A stretch of DNA of 64,000 nucleotides from Tepidanaerobacter acetatoxydans_A (GTDB lineage Bacteria; Bacillota; Thermosediminibacteria; Thermosediminibacterales; Tepidanaerobacteraceae): positions 1-64,000 of the forward strand of contig JALHJR010000003.1 in NCBI GenBank assembly GCA_022840405.1, written 5' to 3'. Positions 43,276 through 51,265 of the stretch are shown here, one piece after another (the stretch's first letter is position 1; every line of letters starts with the position of its first letter). The translations under genes were made by a program, and so were the position numbers. The notes under the pieces were generated by a model. The model saw nothing but the letters and a program-made list of their open reading frames with translations. It was not told the origin of the DNA and did not search any database.

Positions 43276-44817
43276 TTGACAACAGTTATTGAGAGATTTT
43301 GTAGCAAGGTTATATCAAATGGGTTGAATATAGAAGAGGCAAAAGCTGAGGCTGTTAATAATTTTGACGATATTTATCCCGATTCTATTCACGAAATTGA
43401 TGCAAACATGATTTTTTTAGCTAGAATTGAAGGATGTAAGAAATTAGTTCTCATTGAGAATAAATCGCCAGCTTTGACTGATGAGTTTCAAACTGAGAGT
43501 AAAATAATGCTTAAGGATAAAAAGATAAAATTTGCATCTTTAAGTCACAAGAATGCTGACGTTTTGCGCAAACTCCTGCCTTTTACTTCACCGGTAACTT
43601 TTGGTAAAAACGGAATGAGTATGGGATTGGGCGACAGACTGGGATTAGCATCACCGGGTCATCTAAGACTTATTAAAAATACTGCTGTAAAGCCTGTCCT
43701 TGCCCAACAATCCATAAGAGAGCTTAATTTGACAGAACGGACTTATGAAGAAGTAATGGATGCTGCCTCTTGGGCGGTTTTGCAGGAGGGATACCATAGC
43801 GGCTTTGGTGCAGATGGTGACCACTTAAAAACTGAAGATGAAGTTAAAATGGCACTTAATCTTGGCTTTACTATGATAACGCTTGATTGCTCAGAAAAAA
43901 TAAACAATGATGTACCTTTAATGAACGATAATGAAGTAGTAAAAGCATATGACGAACTTGAGACGGATTATAGAAAAAGAATTGAAAAAGATTATCTTGA
44001 TAATGAGTTTGTTATTGACCAGTATAAGATAAAGTTTGATGATAAAAACCTTCAAAGATTAGCTTTAATATATGGAAAAGCCTTGGATTTTATTGCACAT
44101 ATTTTCTTTGATATAGTTAAGCCTATAGGAAGAACGATTGATTTTGAGGTTTCTATAGATGAAACTCAAACTCCTACCACTCCAGAGGCACACTTTTTTG
44201 TTGCATCAGAGCTTGAAAAGATGAAAGTTGAGGTTACTAGTATTGCTCCTCGATTTTGTGGTGAATTTCAGAAGGGAATTGACTATATAGGAGATTTAGA
44301 CCAGTTCGAGAAAGAGTTTAAGGTTCATGCAAAGATTGCAGAGCACTTTGATTATAAATTAAGCATCCATTCTGGCAGCGATAAATTCAAAGTTTTTCCT
44401 ATAATTGGTTATTACACTAAAGGAAGGGTTCATGTTAAAACTGCCGGCACCAATTGGCTTGAAGCCTTAAAGGTTATAGCTGCAAATAACCCCAGCCTTT
44501 TTAGAAGAATATACGCATTTGCATTAGAACATTTTAAAGAAGCCACAAAATACTACCATGTAACTACAGATTTAAGTAAAGTTCCGGACATAACAAAGTT
44601 ATGTGACGAGGAATTAGATAAGGTATTGAACCAGAATGATGCACGGCAGATGCTTCACATAACTTATGGCTTGATTCTAACTGCAAGAGATGCGAACGGC
44701 AAATTTCTCTTTAGGGATGAACTTTACGAAACCTTAAATCTCCATGAGGATGATTACTATAAGGCTTTAGAAAGACACATAGGCAAACATATTGAACTGT
44801 TAAATTCTAACAGATAA
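43276..44817 (+). CDS. uxaE: Tagaturonate/fructuronate epimerase
   Basis: This 513-residue protein belongs to the UxaE family, described in Thermotoga as converting tagaturonate to fructuronate (and the reverse). Recognisable segments are FGKNGMSMGLGDRLGLASPGHL in pieces GMGDRLG-like GLGDRLGLA, FGADGDHLKT, TLDCSEKIN, and SIHSGSDKFKVFP. TTG 43276 is chosen because AAAGGAGGAG lies directly upstream; ATG 43255 would precede it. With UxaB and UxaA it links the galacturonate and glucuronate branches. It is the last gene before a terminator. Confidence 0.88.
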   Translation: MTTVIERFCSKVISNGLNIEEAKAEAVNNFDDIYPDSIHEIDANMIFLARIEGCKKLVLIENKSPALTDEFQTESKIMLKDKKIKFASLSHKNADVLRKLLPFTSPVTFGKNGMSMGLGDRLGLASPGHLRLIKNTAVKPVLAQQSIRELNLTERTYEEVMDAASWAVLQEGYHSGFGADGDHLKTEDEVKMALNLGFTMITLDCSEKINNDVPLMNDNEVVKAYDELETDYRKRIEKDYLDNEFVIDQYKIKFDDKNLQRLALIYGKALDFIAHIFFDIVKPIGRTIDFEVSIDETQTPTTPEAHFFVASELEKMKVEVTSIAPRFCGEFQKGIDYIGDLDQFEKEFKVHAKIAEHFDYKLSIHSGSDKFKVFPIIGYYTKGRVHVKTAGTNWLEALKVIAANNPSLFRRIYAFALEHFKEATKYYHVTTDLSKVPDITKLCDEELDKVLNQNDARQMLHITYGLILTARDANGKFLFRDELYETLNLHEDDYYKALERHIGKHIELLNSNR

Positions 44818-44837
44818 AAAGCCATGGATATATGCTA

Positions 44838-44876
44838 AGTTCCGGTATGTATACTTATACTGCCGGAGCTTTTTTA
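44838..44876 (+). terminator. Terminator after the uronate operon
   Basis: AGTTCCGGTA pairs with TGCCGGAGCT with wobble pairs, followed by TTTTTT. Confidence 0.75.
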
Positions 44877-44987
44877 ATTTTTACGACAAAATCATGATAT
44901 AATGAAGTTGATTATAGTGGGAAGTATTGTTATTTTTACCGGAACACTTTTATATGCCAATTTTAAAATATAAACCGAGGGGTAGAA

Positions 44988-46676
44988 ATGAAAACATTAC
45001 TGGTGGGAATAAATGCAAAATACATTCATACAAACCTTGCTATACGGGACATTGCTGCCTATTGCAGAGATGAAGATATTAATATCTACGAGGCAACAAT
45101 AAATGATAATTTTGACGATATTTTAGAAGATATCATATCTTACAATGCTGACCTAATTGGGTTTTCGTGCTATTTGTGGAATATTGAAGACGTGTTGTAT
45201 ATCGCTGAAAATATAAAAAAAATAAAGAGTGAAACGGTGATTGTTCTAGGAGGGCCGGAAGTTTCGTATGAAACAGAAGAATTATTAAAAAGGGTTCCAC
45301 ATGTAGACTATGTAATATTAAGTGAGGGAGAGAAACGCTTCTGCCAATTACTTCAAGCTTTTAATGGGAAGATGCCTATAGAAAGCATTGATGGTTTAGC
45401 ATATCGAATCAATGATAATATATTGGTAAACATTCCAAAGGAGTATGTGGATTTAAATGACATTCCCTTTCCCTACATCGATGAAGACCTAGAACATAAA
45501 TTAGTGTATTATGAAACGTCTCGAGGATGCCCTTTTAAATGCGCATTTTGTATTTCTTCACTGGAAACTCATGTAAGAACAGCGGATTTGGAAAAAGTTA
45601 AAAATGACTTATTAAAATTCACCCAGATGGGAGTAAAGGTAGTAAAATTAGTAGACCGTTCGTTTAACTGCAATTTAGACAGAGCACTGGAGTTGTTGGA
45701 TATCATTCGTCAGTTTCCTAGTAATACAGTATTTCATTGTGAAATAAATCCAGAACTGGTAAATGACCGTTTTATAAAAGCACTGTCAGGCATTGAAAAG
45801 CAGTTGCAGTTTGAAGTGGGAATCCAAAGTACCAATCCGGAAACTCTGAAAGAAATATCAAGGACACCAAATGTAAAAAGGGCAATTGAAGGAATTAAGC
45901 TGCTTAAGACAACCGGTATAAAGCTTCATGTGGATTTGATAGCAGGGCTGCCGCATGAGAGCTTTGAAAGGTTTGGCTATTCCTTTGATGAGGTTTACAA
46001 TCTTCATCCTGATGAGATTCAGTTGGGATTTTTAAAGCTTTTAAAAGGTACCGGGCTGAGAAAATATGCCCATAAATACGGCATTGTATATCGCACAAGA
46101 CCTCCTTACGAAATTCTTTATAACAATGATATAAGCTATCAAGAGCTCTGCATACTTAAGGGAATAGCTCATTTAGTGGATAAGTACTATAACACTGGTC
46201 GATTCGGATACTCGATGACTTATCTTAATACAAAATTTAAACGGCCATTTGAGCTTTTTACATCTCTTTACAATTATTGTAAAGAAAGAAACCTTTTTAG
46301 AATCAGACATTCTTTAAAAAATCAATATGATATATTATATTCCTTTGCAGAAAATATTGGCATTGATACGGATGTTTTCAAGGATATAATTAAATTTGAT
46401 TTTATGCTAACCAGCGGTAAAACAGCTCTGCCAGAGTGTATTGAACCTATCGAAACTCGAGAATTTTTAAATAAAGCCAAAGAATACGCGTACAATAAAA
46501 AATGGCTTGAAACAAATTTGTTTCAAGCTGTGGGTTTATCAAATCACAAATTATCCCAACAACTTAGTTACGGCCTTTTCAGGCATGATGTTCCAAACAA
46601 CACCAATAAAAAAACGAAGGGTATAGTTTTTTTACAGAAAGATGGAGAAAACTACTATGCTGAGTTTGACATCTAA
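44988..46676 (+). CDS. B12-binding radical SAM protein with DUF4080
   Basis: The N-terminal cobalamin-binding-like domain (about 1-140: LLVGINAKYIHTNLAIR, IGFSCYLWNIED, LGGPEVSYE) is followed by a radical SAM domain with the cluster motif RGCPFKCAFC near residue 182, and a C-terminal DUF4080 region. The 562-residue architecture is common in Clostridia; the reaction is unknown. The His of the B12 DxHxxG motif is not obvious, so cobalamin binding may be lost. It stands alone between the uronate terminator and a convergent ABC operon, overlapping its last gene by 4 nt. Confidence 0.87.
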   Translation: MKTLLVGINAKYIHTNLAIRDIAAYCRDEDINIYEATINDNFDDILEDIISYNADLIGFSCYLWNIEDVLYIAENIKKIKSETVIVLGGPEVSYETEELLKRVPHVDYVILSEGEKRFCQLLQAFNGKMPIESIDGLAYRINDNILVNIPKEYVDLNDIPFPYIDEDLEHKLVYYETSRGCPFKCAFCISSLETHVRTADLEKVKNDLLKFTQMGVKVVKLVDRSFNCNLDRALELLDIIRQFPSNTVFHCEINPELVNDRFIKALSGIEKQLQFEVGIQSTNPETLKEISRTPNVKRAIEGIKLLKTTGIKLHVDLIAGLPHESFERFGYSFDEVYNLHPDEIQLGFLKLLKGTGLRKYAHKYGIVYRTRPPYEILYNNDISYQELCILKGIAHLVDKYYNTGRFGYSMTYLNTKFKRPFELFTSLYNYCKERNLFRIRHSLKNQYDILYSFAENIGIDTDVFKDIIKFDFMLTSGKTALPECIEPIETREFLNKAKEYAYNKKWLETNLFQAVGLSNHKLSQQLSYGLFRHDVPNNTNKKTKGIVFLQKDGENYYAEFDI

Positions 46677-47467
46677 GCCAGCATAACTCTATCCTCAGCA
46701 AATTTTTCGCCTTGCAGCTGTTCGAACTTGTTCAGCAAGCGGGGGATGGTCATAGTAGATTTTTCCTCACCAGTTAAATCCATGACAATTTGCCCTTTAT
46801 GCATCATAATGAGCCGATTGCCCATTTTTATAGCGTGTTCTAAATTGTGAGTTACCATGATTGTAGTGATATTATTCTTTTGAACGATTTCCTCTGTAAG
46901 ACTATTTACTATTTGTGCTGTTTTGGGATCTAAGGCAGCTGTATGCTCATCCAGGAGCAGAAGTTTTGGTTTTTTCATAGTAGCCATGATTAGAGTTAAA
47001 GCCTGTCGCTGACCGCCTGAAAGTAATTTCACTTTAGTTGAAAGTCGATTTTCAAGCCCGAGAGGAATGTTCTTTAGATAATCTTTAAATATTTTCCTAC
47101 GCTGAAAATCTAAACCCCAGCGAAGTGTCATATTATTTGGTCGTGCGTAAGCCATGGACAGGTTTTCTTCAATTGTCATTGAAGTGGAAGTACCGAGCAT
47201 GGGGTCCTGAAAAACTCGTCCAATAAAAGCTGCTCGCCTAAATTCCGGAAGATGGGTAATATCTATGCCGTCTAGAACAATGCTGCCACTGTCAACAGGA
47301 TGTACCCCAGCGACAACATTTAGCATGGTAGATTTACCGGCACCGTTACTGCCGATTACGGTAATAAAATCCCCATCTTCAACTTTAAGCGATAAATTGT
47401 TTAAAACTTGATTCTCGTTAGGAGTATTCCGATAAAAAATTTTTTGTATATGGTCAAGAATTACCAT
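46673..47467 (-). CDS. ABC transporter ATP-binding protein (PF04392-type system)
   Basis: The ATPase subunit has Walker A IGSNGAGKST, signature LLSGGQRQALTL, Walker B LLLLDEHTAALDPKTA (His after Glu instead of Pro, typical of this subfamily), and the switch His in MVTHNLEHA. ATG 47467 is chosen since AAAGGATG lies at a proper distance; GTG 47476 is too close to it. Part of a three-gene binding protein/permease/ATPase operon. The stop overlaps the convergent radical SAM gene. Confidence 0.9.
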   Translation of the reverse strand: MVILDHIQKIFYRNTPNENQVLNNLSLKVEDGDFITVIGSNGAGKSTMLNVVAGVHPVDSGSIVLDGIDITHLPEFRRAAFIGRVFQDPMLGTSTSMTIEENLSMAYARPNNMTLRWGLDFQRRKIFKDYLKNIPLGLENRLSTKVKLLSGGQRQALTLIMATMKKPKLLLLDEHTAALDPKTAQIVNSLTEEIVQKNNITTIMVTHNLEHAIKMGNRLIMMHKGQIVMDLTGEEKSTMTIPRLLNKFEQLQGEKFAEDRVMLA

Positions 47468-48377
47468 AAGAATCACATCCTTTTATACGAAGTTTCAAGG
47501 CCTGCTTAATCTGGGGCGCCGTTAAAGCAATAACTACAACGATAGCAGTAAAAAGTTTCAAATCCGAGGCTTGAGCCAAACGGAAAGAAAGAACTAACGA
47601 AATACTAAAGCGGTACAGGAAAGAGCCAAACAGCACTCCCAATGTGCTAATAAATACAGTTCTTCCACCTAAAAGAGTATCGCCGATTATTACTGAAGCA
47701 AGGCCTGCTACTATAGTACCAACTCCCATTCCGGCATCTGCGAATCCAAGATACTGCGCTACTAAGGCGCCGGACAAAGCTACCAAGCTATTAGAAATAA
47801 CTAAGCCGATTATCTTTGCAAGATCGGTATTTACACCTTGACTTCGTATCATTTGAGGATTATCACCTGTAGCTCTAAGTGCAAATCCCATTTGAGTTTT
47901 TAAAAAAGCATCCACTATAAACTTAATTAATAAGACAAATATTATAAAAAATATCAAATAAACATGCTTTGACGGAAATGCCGGCCAAATTCCTTTTACA
48001 AAAGTATCTATTACTGAATAAATTGTCGGCTGATTTAGCAGCGGTGTATTTGGTCGACCCATTATACGAAGATTTATTGAATATAGTGATGTCATGGTTA
48101 GAATCCCGGACAAGAGGTCGCTGATACCGGCCTTAGTATTTAAAATTCCGGTTATACATCCTGCCAATGCCCCGACAAGAAGTGCCGCCAGGGTAGCAAA
48201 AAAAGGATGATAACCTCCGACTATAAGGGCCGCAGCTATCGCGGCTCCTAAAGGGAAACTTCCATCTACGGTAAGGTCGGAGAACTTAAGTATTTTAAAA
48301 GTTATATATACTCCCAAAGCCATTATACCGTATACCATACCCTGCTCCAAAGAATTCAAGAGTAAGTTTTGCAACAT
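47454..48377 (-). CDS. ABC transporter permease (BPD_transp_2 class)
   Basis: This membrane protein of 307 residues has eight to nine helices and the LivH-like fold of the BPD_transp_2 family. Segments include GIMALGVYITFKILKFSDLTVDGSF, split as YITFKIL and DLTVDGSFPLGAA, and LGFADAGMGVGTIVAGLASVIIG in pieces GFADAGMG and LASVIIGD. The DLTVDGSF motif is characteristic of permeases paired with PF04392 binding proteins. It overlaps the ATPase gene slightly and follows the binding protein. Confidence 0.9.
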   Translation of the reverse strand: MLQNLLLNSLEQGMVYGIMALGVYITFKILKFSDLTVDGSFPLGAAIAAALIVGGYHPFFATLAALLVGALAGCITGILNTKAGISDLLSGILTMTSLYSINLRIMGRPNTPLLNQPTIYSVIDTFVKGIWPAFPSKHVYLIFFIIFVLLIKFIVDAFLKTQMGFALRATGDNPQMIRSQGVNTDLAKIIGLVISNSLVALSGALVAQYLGFADAGMGVGTIVAGLASVIIGDTLLGGRTVFISTLGVLFGSFLYRFSISLVLSFRLAQASDLKLFTAIVVVIALTAPQIKQALKLRIKGCDSYGNS

Positions 48378-48393
48378 GTGGAAAACACTCCTA

Positions 48394-49419
48394 TTATTTT
48401 TCTATAATTTCATCTGCCCTGGATAGCACCTGTTCAGGAACGCTTAAACCTAATATATCGGCGGATTTTTTATTTATTATAAGCTTTAAATCCTTTGAGC
48501 CCTCAACGGGTATATCTGCAGGAGCTTCACCGTTTAAAACTCTGACAGCTAACAAACCTGTCTGCCTTCCCAAAAGATAATAATCTATCCCCAATGTGGC
48601 CAAGGCTCCACCATCTACATGAGCACGCTCAGCACCTATAACAGGGATTTTTGCATCATTTGCAACTTTTACAATATTACTAATGGCTGAAGCAACAGTG
48701 TTATCAGTCGGAGTATATATAGCATTGACTTTTCCGATTAAAGATTGAATCGCCTGATTTACTTCACTGGTATTGGCTACAGTAGCTTCAAGTATTTCAA
48801 GTCCCAATTGTTTAGCTGATTCTTTAGCAATGCTGACTTGAATAACTGAATTAGGCTCAGCAGCATTATAAACTATACCTATGTTTTTTGCTTCCGGAAG
48901 AATTTCCTTTAACAATTCTAACTGTTTATAAACAGGGTTTAAGTCGGTGGTACCGGTAACATTTGTTTCCGGTTTCTCCAAACTCTTGATAAGACCTGCA
49001 TCTACAGGATCAGTAACAGCAGTTACTAAAATCGGTATATCTTTAGTCGCATTTGCTGCTGCCTGAGCCGATGGAGTGGCAATGGCCAAAATAAGATCTA
49101 CTTTTTCTGCTATAAGCTTACTGGCTATGGCTTGAGTAGTCGGAAAATCTGCTTGAGCATTTTCTATTAAAATATTCAGATTTTTACCTTCTTCAAATCC
49201 GGCTTCTTTTAATCCGTCAATAAAGCCTTTGCAAGCTGCATCCAATGCAGGATGTTCGACAAATTGAGATATGCCTATTTTGAATACCTTGTCGGCAGTA
49301 GAAGGTTCAGGAGAAGATTTATCAGCATTTAAACTGCTGCTATCTTGACTGCCGCACCCAACTAATATAAATGATAAAGTAATGATGAGAATTAATGTTG
49401 TTACGAAAATTTTCTTCAA
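48394..49419 (-). CDS. ABC transporter substrate-binding lipoprotein (PF04392, TrpX-like)
   Basis: This 341-residue PF04392-family binding protein has a lipoprotein signal ending VGC (Cys22), then IGISQFVEHPALDAACKGF, the LILAIATPSAQAA and AVTDPVDAGL segments and TPTDNTVASA, a typical ligand pocket. Relatives in streptococci (TrpX) serve tryptophan uptake; other members have unknown amino acid ligands. TTG 49419 has AAGGGGG about 9 nt upstream, and that G-run is also the 3' arm of a terminator-like stem. Expression is therefore probably controlled by the leader RNA. Confidence 0.88.
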   Translation of the reverse strand: MKKIFVTTLILIITLSFILVGCGSQDSSSLNADKSSPEPSTADKVFKIGISQFVEHPALDAACKGFIDGLKEAGFEEGKNLNILIENAQADFPTTQAIASKLIAEKVDLILAIATPSAQAAANATKDIPILVTAVTDPVDAGLIKSLEKPETNVTGTTDLNPVYKQLELLKEILPEAKNIGIVYNAAEPNSVIQVSIAKESAKQLGLEILEATVANTSEVNQAIQSLIGKVNAIYTPTDNTVASAISNIVKVANDAKIPVIGAERAHVDGGALATLGIDYYLLGRQTGLLAVRVLNGEAPADIPVEGSKDLKLIINKKSADILGLSVPEQVLSRADEIIEK

Positions 49420-49557
49420 TTAAAAAAGCCCCCTTATCTTAGTTAGCAGTATGGGGGATATGGACAGATAAAGAGTACATAAAAAAACACCCAGTAAGAG
49501 TGTTTTTGTACAAACAAAACCCATCTCCTACCATACTACCGTTCTACAAGTTATTTT
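49420..49557 (-). ncRNA. Conditional leader RNA of the ABC operon
   Basis: The transcript from the promoter at 49592-49564 begins near 49557. Its first part has three UAG triplets (49546-49544, 49538-49536, 49530-49528) at an 8-nt period, then GAG. Hairpin 1 (AACACTC with GGGTGTT, followed by T7) spans about 49507-49481. Hairpin 2 is CCCCC (49457-49453) with GGGGG (49433-49429) followed by T6, and its 3' arm is the ribosome site of the binding-protein gene. GGTAGTATGG (49540-49531) can pair over 10 bp with CCATACTGCT (49454-49445), which would break hairpin 2. I recognise no known riboswitch class. Confidence 0.65.
49443..49517 (-). CDS. Possible aromatic-rich leader peptide
   Basis: A TTG at 49517 lies 7 nt after TAGGAG (49530-49525) and opens a 24-residue frame, MFVQKHSYWVFFYVLFIC then PYPPYC, ending at TAA 49443. 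Nine of 24 residues are aromatic (4 Phe, 4 Tyr, 1 Trp). The frame covers hairpin 1 and ends inside the loop of hairpin 2, as expected for an attenuation peptide. Some Phe codons come from the T-run, so chance is a real alternative. Confidence 0.35.
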   Translation of the reverse strand: MFVQKHSYWVFFYVLFICPYPPYC

Positions 49558-49563
49558 GCATAA

Positions 49564-49592
49564 ATCATATAACTATAATCAGAATTTGTCAA
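49564..49592 (-). promoter_or_regulatory. Promoter of the HutP-linked ABC operon
   Basis: On the minus strand TTGACA (49592-49587) is followed after 17 nt by TATGAT (49569-49564). Start of transcription is expected near 49557. Confidence 0.75.
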
Positions 49593-49624
49593 TAGCAATT
49601 TTAATCTAAACTATTTGGATTTGA

Positions 49625-50041
49625 TTAGTCATTGCTCGGTAAAGACCTGTGTCCTAAACCGATAACCACTTCGTTAAAACTTAAAAAACCTACCCCGAAA
49701 AACATAGCTACACTTATATGTTCTCCCCATCGAGCAATTCCGATTTTGCCACCCACATTAAAACCAACAGCTTTTTGCAAGACTTGTGAAAGAGCTTCTC
49801 TGGTGGCACCAATGAGAGCACCTTCCAATACGTGAACATTCTCTTTTATAACCCCTTCTCGCTTTGCGGCAACCAATGCCCTTTCAATAATTTTTTCAAT
49901 GGAATTTACTAAATTACCTCCAAAATCTACGGCACAAACCTTTACATCCATATTGCGAAAAACCTGTTTTAGCTCAGCTTCTTCAGACCGTGTAGAAAGA
50001 GCCATTTTTATAGCCACTTTTGCTACATCAGTACTTTCCAA
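49625..50041 (-). CDS. hutP: HutP-family RNA-binding antiterminator-like protein
   Basis: HutP of Bacillus is a hexameric, histidine- and Mg-dependent RNA-binding antiterminator that recognises spaced NAG triplets. This 138-residue protein matches the clostridial branch: DVAKVAIKMALSTRSEE, VCAVDFGGNLVNSIEKII, ERALVAAKREGVI, GATREALSQVL and GGKIGIARWGEHISVAMFFG, ending in IGLGHRS. TTG 50041 has AGGGAGGGG upstream. No hut genes are in the window. It lies directly upstream of the promoter and leader of the ABC operon, on the same strand. Confidence 0.88.
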   Translation of the reverse strand: MESTDVAKVAIKMALSTRSEEAELKQVFRNMDVKVCAVDFGGNLVNSIEKIIERALVAAKREGVIKENVHVLEGALIGATREALSQVLQKAVGFNVGGKIGIARWGEHISVAMFFGVGFLSFNEVVIGLGHRSLPSND

Positions 50042-50121
50042 AAAAACCCCTCCCTGCCAAAAAGTGTATTGTCCATTAATTGCATATTTTTTATTATTAT
50101 ATCATAGAATAAACCAGCTTA

Positions 50122-50823
50122 CTACATTAACCTGCTTATGAGAAAAGCAGCTAAAAATCCGAATAGTAACCCTGCATTTTCTAAATGCGTTCCTAAACTG
50201 TGAGCTTTAGGTATAAGAGATGTACCTGTCATAAACAGTATGGAGCCGCCCGAGAAAGCCATTATCATGCCTAACCAAATATCGCTTAAATTTTTTAGCA
50301 AATAATACCCAGTTAAAGCGGCTAACGGGTCCAAAAGTGCTATAGTTATGGCCAATACCATGGCTGATTTTGCTGTAAGCCCAACTTTATCCATAAGATC
50401 ACCTGTAGAAGATATGCCTTCGGGAATATTATGCAGTAGAACTGACAGAGCTATCACGACTCCCAACTTACCTTCATCAGTAGCAAATCCGATTCCCATG
50501 CTCAGAGCTTCAGGTAAATCATCCAGAGCTGTACCGAGTATTGCACCGGTACCTGGCGCTACAAATTTAGCCAGTAGGCTTTCTACAATATAAAAAAATG
50601 CACCTCCGATTAGAAAAGCCAAAGAAGTAAAAAATGGACCTGACAGTTGATAAGCTTCATGCATCAGAGAATATGAAAGCACTGATAATAAAACTCCCGC
50701 TCCAAAGGCTAAAATAAAAGCAAGTATCTTGTCCGGAATATTTTTTGTTCCGAGATAACCGCCTAAAACTACAGCCAAACCCGAAATAGAACTAAAAAAT
50801 AATATTTTAAAAAATGTGTGCAT
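50122..50823 (-). CDS. ZIP family metal transporter, second type
   Basis: This 233-residue ZIP-family permease has eight predicted helices and the motif pair TALDDLPEALSMG and VLLHNIPEGISS, where other members have HNFPEG and HNIPEG. The first histidine is thus Asp (DDLPE), as in a branch of bacterial ZIPs. ATG 50823 has AGGTGG upstream. It lies 80 nt before hutP on the same strand and may be cotranscribed. Metal is unknown. It is clearly different from the ZIP gene at 6808. Confidence 0.85.
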   Translation of the reverse strand: MHTFFKILFFSSISGLAVVLGGYLGTKNIPDKILAFILAFGAGVLLSVLSYSLMHEAYQLSGPFFTSLAFLIGGAFFYIVESLLAKFVAPGTGAILGTALDDLPEALSMGIGFATDEGKLGVVIALSVLLHNIPEGISSTGDLMDKVGLTAKSAMVLAITIALLDPLAALTGYYLLKNLSDIWLGMIMAFSGGSILFMTGTSLIPKAHSLGTHLENAGLLFGFLAAFLISRLM

Positions 50824-50940
50824 TTATTTATACCACCTAAAAATTTTTAATATCAAAGCAGGATTTATAAAAAAATTAGTGAATTATACAAATAAGCGGA
50901 GCGGATATTTCAGGGTAATCATTTAAGTGGGGGGGTTATA

Positions 50941-51081
50941 TTGCCGTATATCATATGCCCACATTGCAATAAACGCTCATATTCTGCAGCGAATTTGGAC
51001 GTTTGGACTTGTCCGTATTGCAATAAAGATATAAAAAAAGAAGAAGAAAAGGGGAACACAAAGAAAGAACAGGGGAAATAG
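50941..51081 (+). CDS. Small zinc-ribbon protein of 46 residues
   Basis: TTG 50941, with a G-rich site (50929-50935) just upstream, opens a frame with two Cys pairs, CPHC (residues 6-9) and CPYC (24-27), a rubredoxin-like zinc ribbon, then a Lys/Glu-rich tail. It is divergent from the ZIP gene. The stop codon lies in the loop of its own terminator hairpin. Function unknown. Confidence 0.6.
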   Translation: MPYIICPHCNKRSYSAANLDVWTCPYCNKDIKKEEEKGNTKKEQGK

Positions 51082-51096
51082 CCCTGTTCTTTCTTT
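51060..51096 (+). terminator. Terminator overlapping the end of the zinc-ribbon gene
   Basis: AAAGAAAGAACAGGG (51060-51074) and CCCTGTTCTTTCTTT (51082-51096) are perfect 15-bp arms around a 7-nt loop with the TAG stop. The T-rich 3' arm provides the U tract. Confidence 0.8.
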
Positions 51097-51151
51097 GTAC
51101 TTTGTATATGCATGGGCTATTGCAATCTATTTATAATAATACCCAAAACTT

Positions 51152-51193
51152 AAAAAAAAATTTCCGTCACTATATAATAAATAATGACGGAAA
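51152..51193 (-). terminator. Terminator of the downstream Na/Pi cotransporter gene
   Basis: TTTCCGTCA (51161-51169) and TGACGGAAA (51185-51193) are perfect arms. On the minus strand a run of nine T (51160-51152) follows. Confidence 0.85.
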
Positions 51194-51265
51194 GACTTTT
51201 AATCAAAAAATAATTTTTTTAAATTATAACAATAAAAATATCTATATTAAATATAATCAAAGACT

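Noticed and set aside
49420..49557. Known riboswitch class for the ABC leader
   Set aside because: I looked for T-box, TPP, SAM, purine, preQ1, guanidine and fluoride core motifs; none fits. A covariance-model scan would settle it.
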